A stretch of 64,000 nucleotides of DNA, taken from assembly GCF_023158935.1 (NCBI RefSeq), contig NZ_CP096120.1:1364001-1428000 (forward strand), given 5' to 3'. Positions within the stretch are counted from its first letter, which is position 1; every line of letters begins with the position of its first letter. This stretch comes from Acinetobacter portensis. Its GTDB lineage: Bacteria; Pseudomonadota; Gammaproteobacteria; Pseudomonadales; Moraxellaceae. A program made the translations under genes and the position numbers. The notes beneath the pieces are model-generated. The model made no database searches and had not been told where the DNA came from. It was given only the letters and a program-made list of their open reading frames with translations. This document shows positions 62,142-64,000 of the stretch, piece after piece.

Positions 62142-63605
62142 CTATTCTTCAACAATTACTTCATCTGCCAAACGAAGTTTCACAATACCTTGTGAGTTTG
62201 TTAAAGCTTGTTGAACTTGAATACGTTTAATCATTTTTTCCAAAACTTGAATAAGTTTTGAATATTCAAAATTTTGTACTTCATCAAAGTTTAATAACAA
62301 ATGGAAACCTTTATATTCATAATCAAACCATTGCTGATATTCGGTAAGATCTGATTTATATTTTTCCATGATCTGCCAAGTTTGCACAGGCTCCTGAATA
62401 CCTTTTAATGAAATAGGAGCTCTTGGTGCACATAAATAGCTACTTTTCACCAAATTATATGTACTTTCCGACACTAAAATTTCATCTACTTCGGCAGCAC
62501 TTTGTAAACGCGCAGCTAAGTTAGCATCACGCCCAACAATGGTATAAGCCATTCGGTATGCAGCGCCATAATTACCTACGTGACAATATCCTGTACTAAT
62601 ACCCATGCGAATATGTAACGCTGGATAGCCCATTTTAATCCAACGTTCACGTAATAATTTCATTTGCTGACGCATTGCAATTGCCATTTCTACGCATATT
62701 TTGGCATCCTGCTCTGCACCTTGAGAGTTTGGATCACCAAAGAAGATAAGAATGGCATCTCCCATAAACTTATCGACAGTAGCTTCATAATGCTTTGCAA
62801 TTTCAGTCATATGACTCAAATAGTCATTTAAAACGAATGCTAAATCATCTGGAATTAGTGTTTCTGAAAGCTCCGTAAAACCTTGAATATCTGAAAAGAA
62901 AATGGTCATTTTCTTACGCTTATATTCAATTTTAGCTTCTGACTCACCTTTCATAATCGATTGCCACAACTGTAAAGGCGCATAACGACTTAGCTGATTC
63001 GCAAACTCCATATAACGGTGCATTTGAGAATAATAATATTCTTGTTTTGCAACTGCCATTTTTACACGGCGAATTTGATAAATTGATCCCATTCCAAAAA
63101 AACCAATAACACACAAAAATGCAAGAATGGTTAATTCGTTGCTGGTTTGTTGAAAATAAGGACCAAAACCAAATAAAAAGATATTAGATAAATAGAATAT
63201 GACTATGCCAAAAAGCCCAGATATCGCAATAATTACAAATGGAATTTTTACATTAATAACTGTATATAAAAGCGAAACCAAAGCCAAAAAAGTTAGCACG
63301 ATATTCAAATGAATTGCAGAAAGTGTAACGGCAACAATTGCGATATCAATTAGAAAAAAAACATTACGCCTTACACGTGAACTATTATATTTATATTCAA
63401 GCCATTGGCTTAATTTAGGGGTAAAAATTAGAAGAAGCGTTAAAAAAATCGGGATGTACAGCTGGTATGTTGTCTCAGGATAAGTAAAGTGATAGACAAC
63501 AAGAATTAGTGCAAGACTACTATATCCCACAATCCTATGTAGATATTCAAATTGCTTTGGATCTCTGTCCATCCAACTGTCTAATGACAAATCCTTTCTC
63601 CCCAA
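62142..63605 (-). CDS. Membrane class III adenylate/guanylate cyclase
   Basis: A 487-residue protein. About six N-terminal hydrophobic helices (residues ~26-176) lead into a class III cyclase domain (~230-400) with the metal-binding Asp239 in FFSDIQGF and Asp283 in KFMGDAILIFFGD, and GISTGYCHVGNYG further on. It should make cAMP or cGMP at the inner membrane. The Lys of VDKFMGD and the later residues fit adenylate specificity, but I would not exclude guanylate. A ~90-residue tail follows. Confidence 0.9.
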   Translation of the reverse strand: MGRKDLSLDSWMDRDPKQFEYLHRIVGYSSLALILVVYHFTYPETTYQLYIPIFLTLLLIFTPKLSQWLEYKYNSSRVRRNVFFLIDIAIVAVTLSAIHLNIVLTFLALVSLLYTVINVKIPFVIIAISGLFGIVIFYLSNIFLFGFGPYFQQTSNELTILAFLCVIGFFGMGSIYQIRRVKMAVAKQEYYYSQMHRYMEFANQLSRYAPLQLWQSIMKGESEAKIEYKRKKMTIFFSDIQGFTELSETLIPDDLAFVLNDYLSHMTEIAKHYEATVDKFMGDAILIFFGDPNSQGAEQDAKICVEMAIAMRQQMKLLRERWIKMGYPALHIRMGISTGYCHVGNYGAAYRMAYTIVGRDANLAARLQSAAEVDEILVSESTYNLVKSSYLCAPRAPISLKGIQEPVQTWQIMEKYKSDLTEYQQWFDYEYKGFHLLLNFDEVQNFEYSKLIQVLEKMIKRIQVQQALTNSQGIVKLRLADEVIVEE

Positions 63606-63609
63606 GGAT

Positions 63610-63636
63610 TAAAGCCACGACATTACCCGTGGCTTA
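63610..63636 (-). terminator. Hairpin after the right-edge HIT gene
   Basis: TAAAGCCACG and CGTGGCTTAA pair around a short loop, 11 bases past the HIT stop. The T-run on the minus strand is short, so efficiency is unclear. Confidence 0.65.
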
Positions 63637-63646
63637 ATAGAATCGA

Positions 63647-64000
63647 TCAGTCCATTCTCCAGTCAAATGGCATTTCACCTTGACCACGTAGAGCAAGCAT
63701 TAATGTCTGACGCATATGCGCAAGCACTTCATTGCTATAAGGAACTGCTTGTGAGCCCCAAACTGGTTTAGGCCAAGCCACATCATTTTGGTAACGAACA
63801 ACGTGATGAAAATGCAACTGAGGAACAACGTTCCCAAGTGCAGCAACATTCATTTTGTCCGCACGAAATACGCGTGATAATTGACTAGATAACCAACTAG
63901 ATTCACGTAAAAATTGTTCTTGATCTGCCTGACTAAGTTCGTATAGTTCAGTAATCCCTGGCACACGTGGAATCAAAATAAGCCAAGGAAATTGCATATC
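63647..64000 (-). CDS. HIT-domain protein (partial, cut by right edge)
   Basis: The C-terminal ~117 residues of a HIT-family hydrolase with LHFHHVVRYQ carrying the histidine motif (HxHxx-type with HFHH) and WLILIPRVPGITELYEL preceding it. It resembles the diadenosine tetraphosphate hydrolase-like HIT proteins. The frame is open to the edge; the start is outside. Confidence 0.85.
   Translation of the reverse strand, partial: DMQFPWLILIPRVPGITELYELSQADQEQFLRESSWLSSQLSRVFRADKMNVAALGNVVPQLHFHHVVRYQNDVAWPKPVWGSQAVPYSNEVLAHMRQTLMLALRGQGEMPFDWRMD

Overview
The window looks like a chromosomal segment of an Acinetobacter-type gammaproteobacterium. Base composition is low GC outside the rRNA genes and the IS66 element. 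The protein set (BioB, FtsY, the isc cluster, the rnd/ycgL and metZ/ybaB/recR runs, DUF6231, DUF2797 and YidB-like proteins) fits Acinetobacter, and the rRNA operon has the order 16S-Ile-Ala-23S-5S. The species cannot be fixed by eye. Most of the window is ordinary core genome. The accessory signal is insertion-sequence activity and the genes it has damaged. I did not find a convincing new multi-gene system.

Layout. 1-5.6 kb: the end of a PIF1/RecD-like helicase, an alpha/beta hydrolase, a glutamine amidotransferase, and a minus-strand run of small exported or lipoprotein genes ending in a choloylglycine-hydrolase-family gene whose signal-peptide start is out of frame at an A7 tract. 5.7-11.4 kb: a complete minus-strand rRNA operon with promoter, processing stems and terminator. 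11.5-18.1 kb: DUF2057 protein, two tandem nitroreductases, ftsY and small proteins. 18.1-27.6 kb: trpB without trpA, a VWA (CoxE-like) protein, tkt, metK, LysE exporter, FxsA, ruvC. 28.3-29.7 kb: an intact IS256-family element with an 8-bp target duplication. 29.7-33.9 kb: nnr, queG, bioB. 34.2-37.7 kb: an IS66-family element with an IS630-family element nested inside its transposase gene; the IS66 landed on the start codon of a two-TM membrane-protein gene. 38.4-43.6 kb: a minus-strand run metZ-ybaB-recR-rnd-ycgL-(membrane protein)-moxR. 43.8-50.0 kb: PhaC-like hydrolase, dehydrogenase, HIT protein, general porin, YidB-like, DUF6231 and DUF2797 proteins. 50.5-52.7 kb: an OprD-family porin gene killed twice, by a nonsense codon and by a second IS630 copy. 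52.8-55.1 kb: hupB-ppiD. 55.9-62.1 kb: an SCP2/UbiJ-like protein, then iscR-iscS-iscU-iscA-hscB-hscA-fdx with an IscR-type operator over its promoter. 62.1-64.0 kb: a membrane class III nucleotide cyclase and a HIT protein cut by the right edge.

How the genes work together. The isc genes form a full Fe-S assembly operon: IscR senses cluster supply, IscS gives sulfur, IscU is the scaffold, IscA a carrier, HscB/HscA the chaperone pair and Fdx the electron donor. Several products in the same window need Fe-S clusters (BioB, QueG, IscR itself). hupB-ppiD, metZ-ybaB-recR and rnd-ycgL are familiar housekeeping neighbourhoods. The three insertion sequences have crisp ends and perfect target duplications, and the two IS630 copies differ by one noticed base, so transposition was probably recent.
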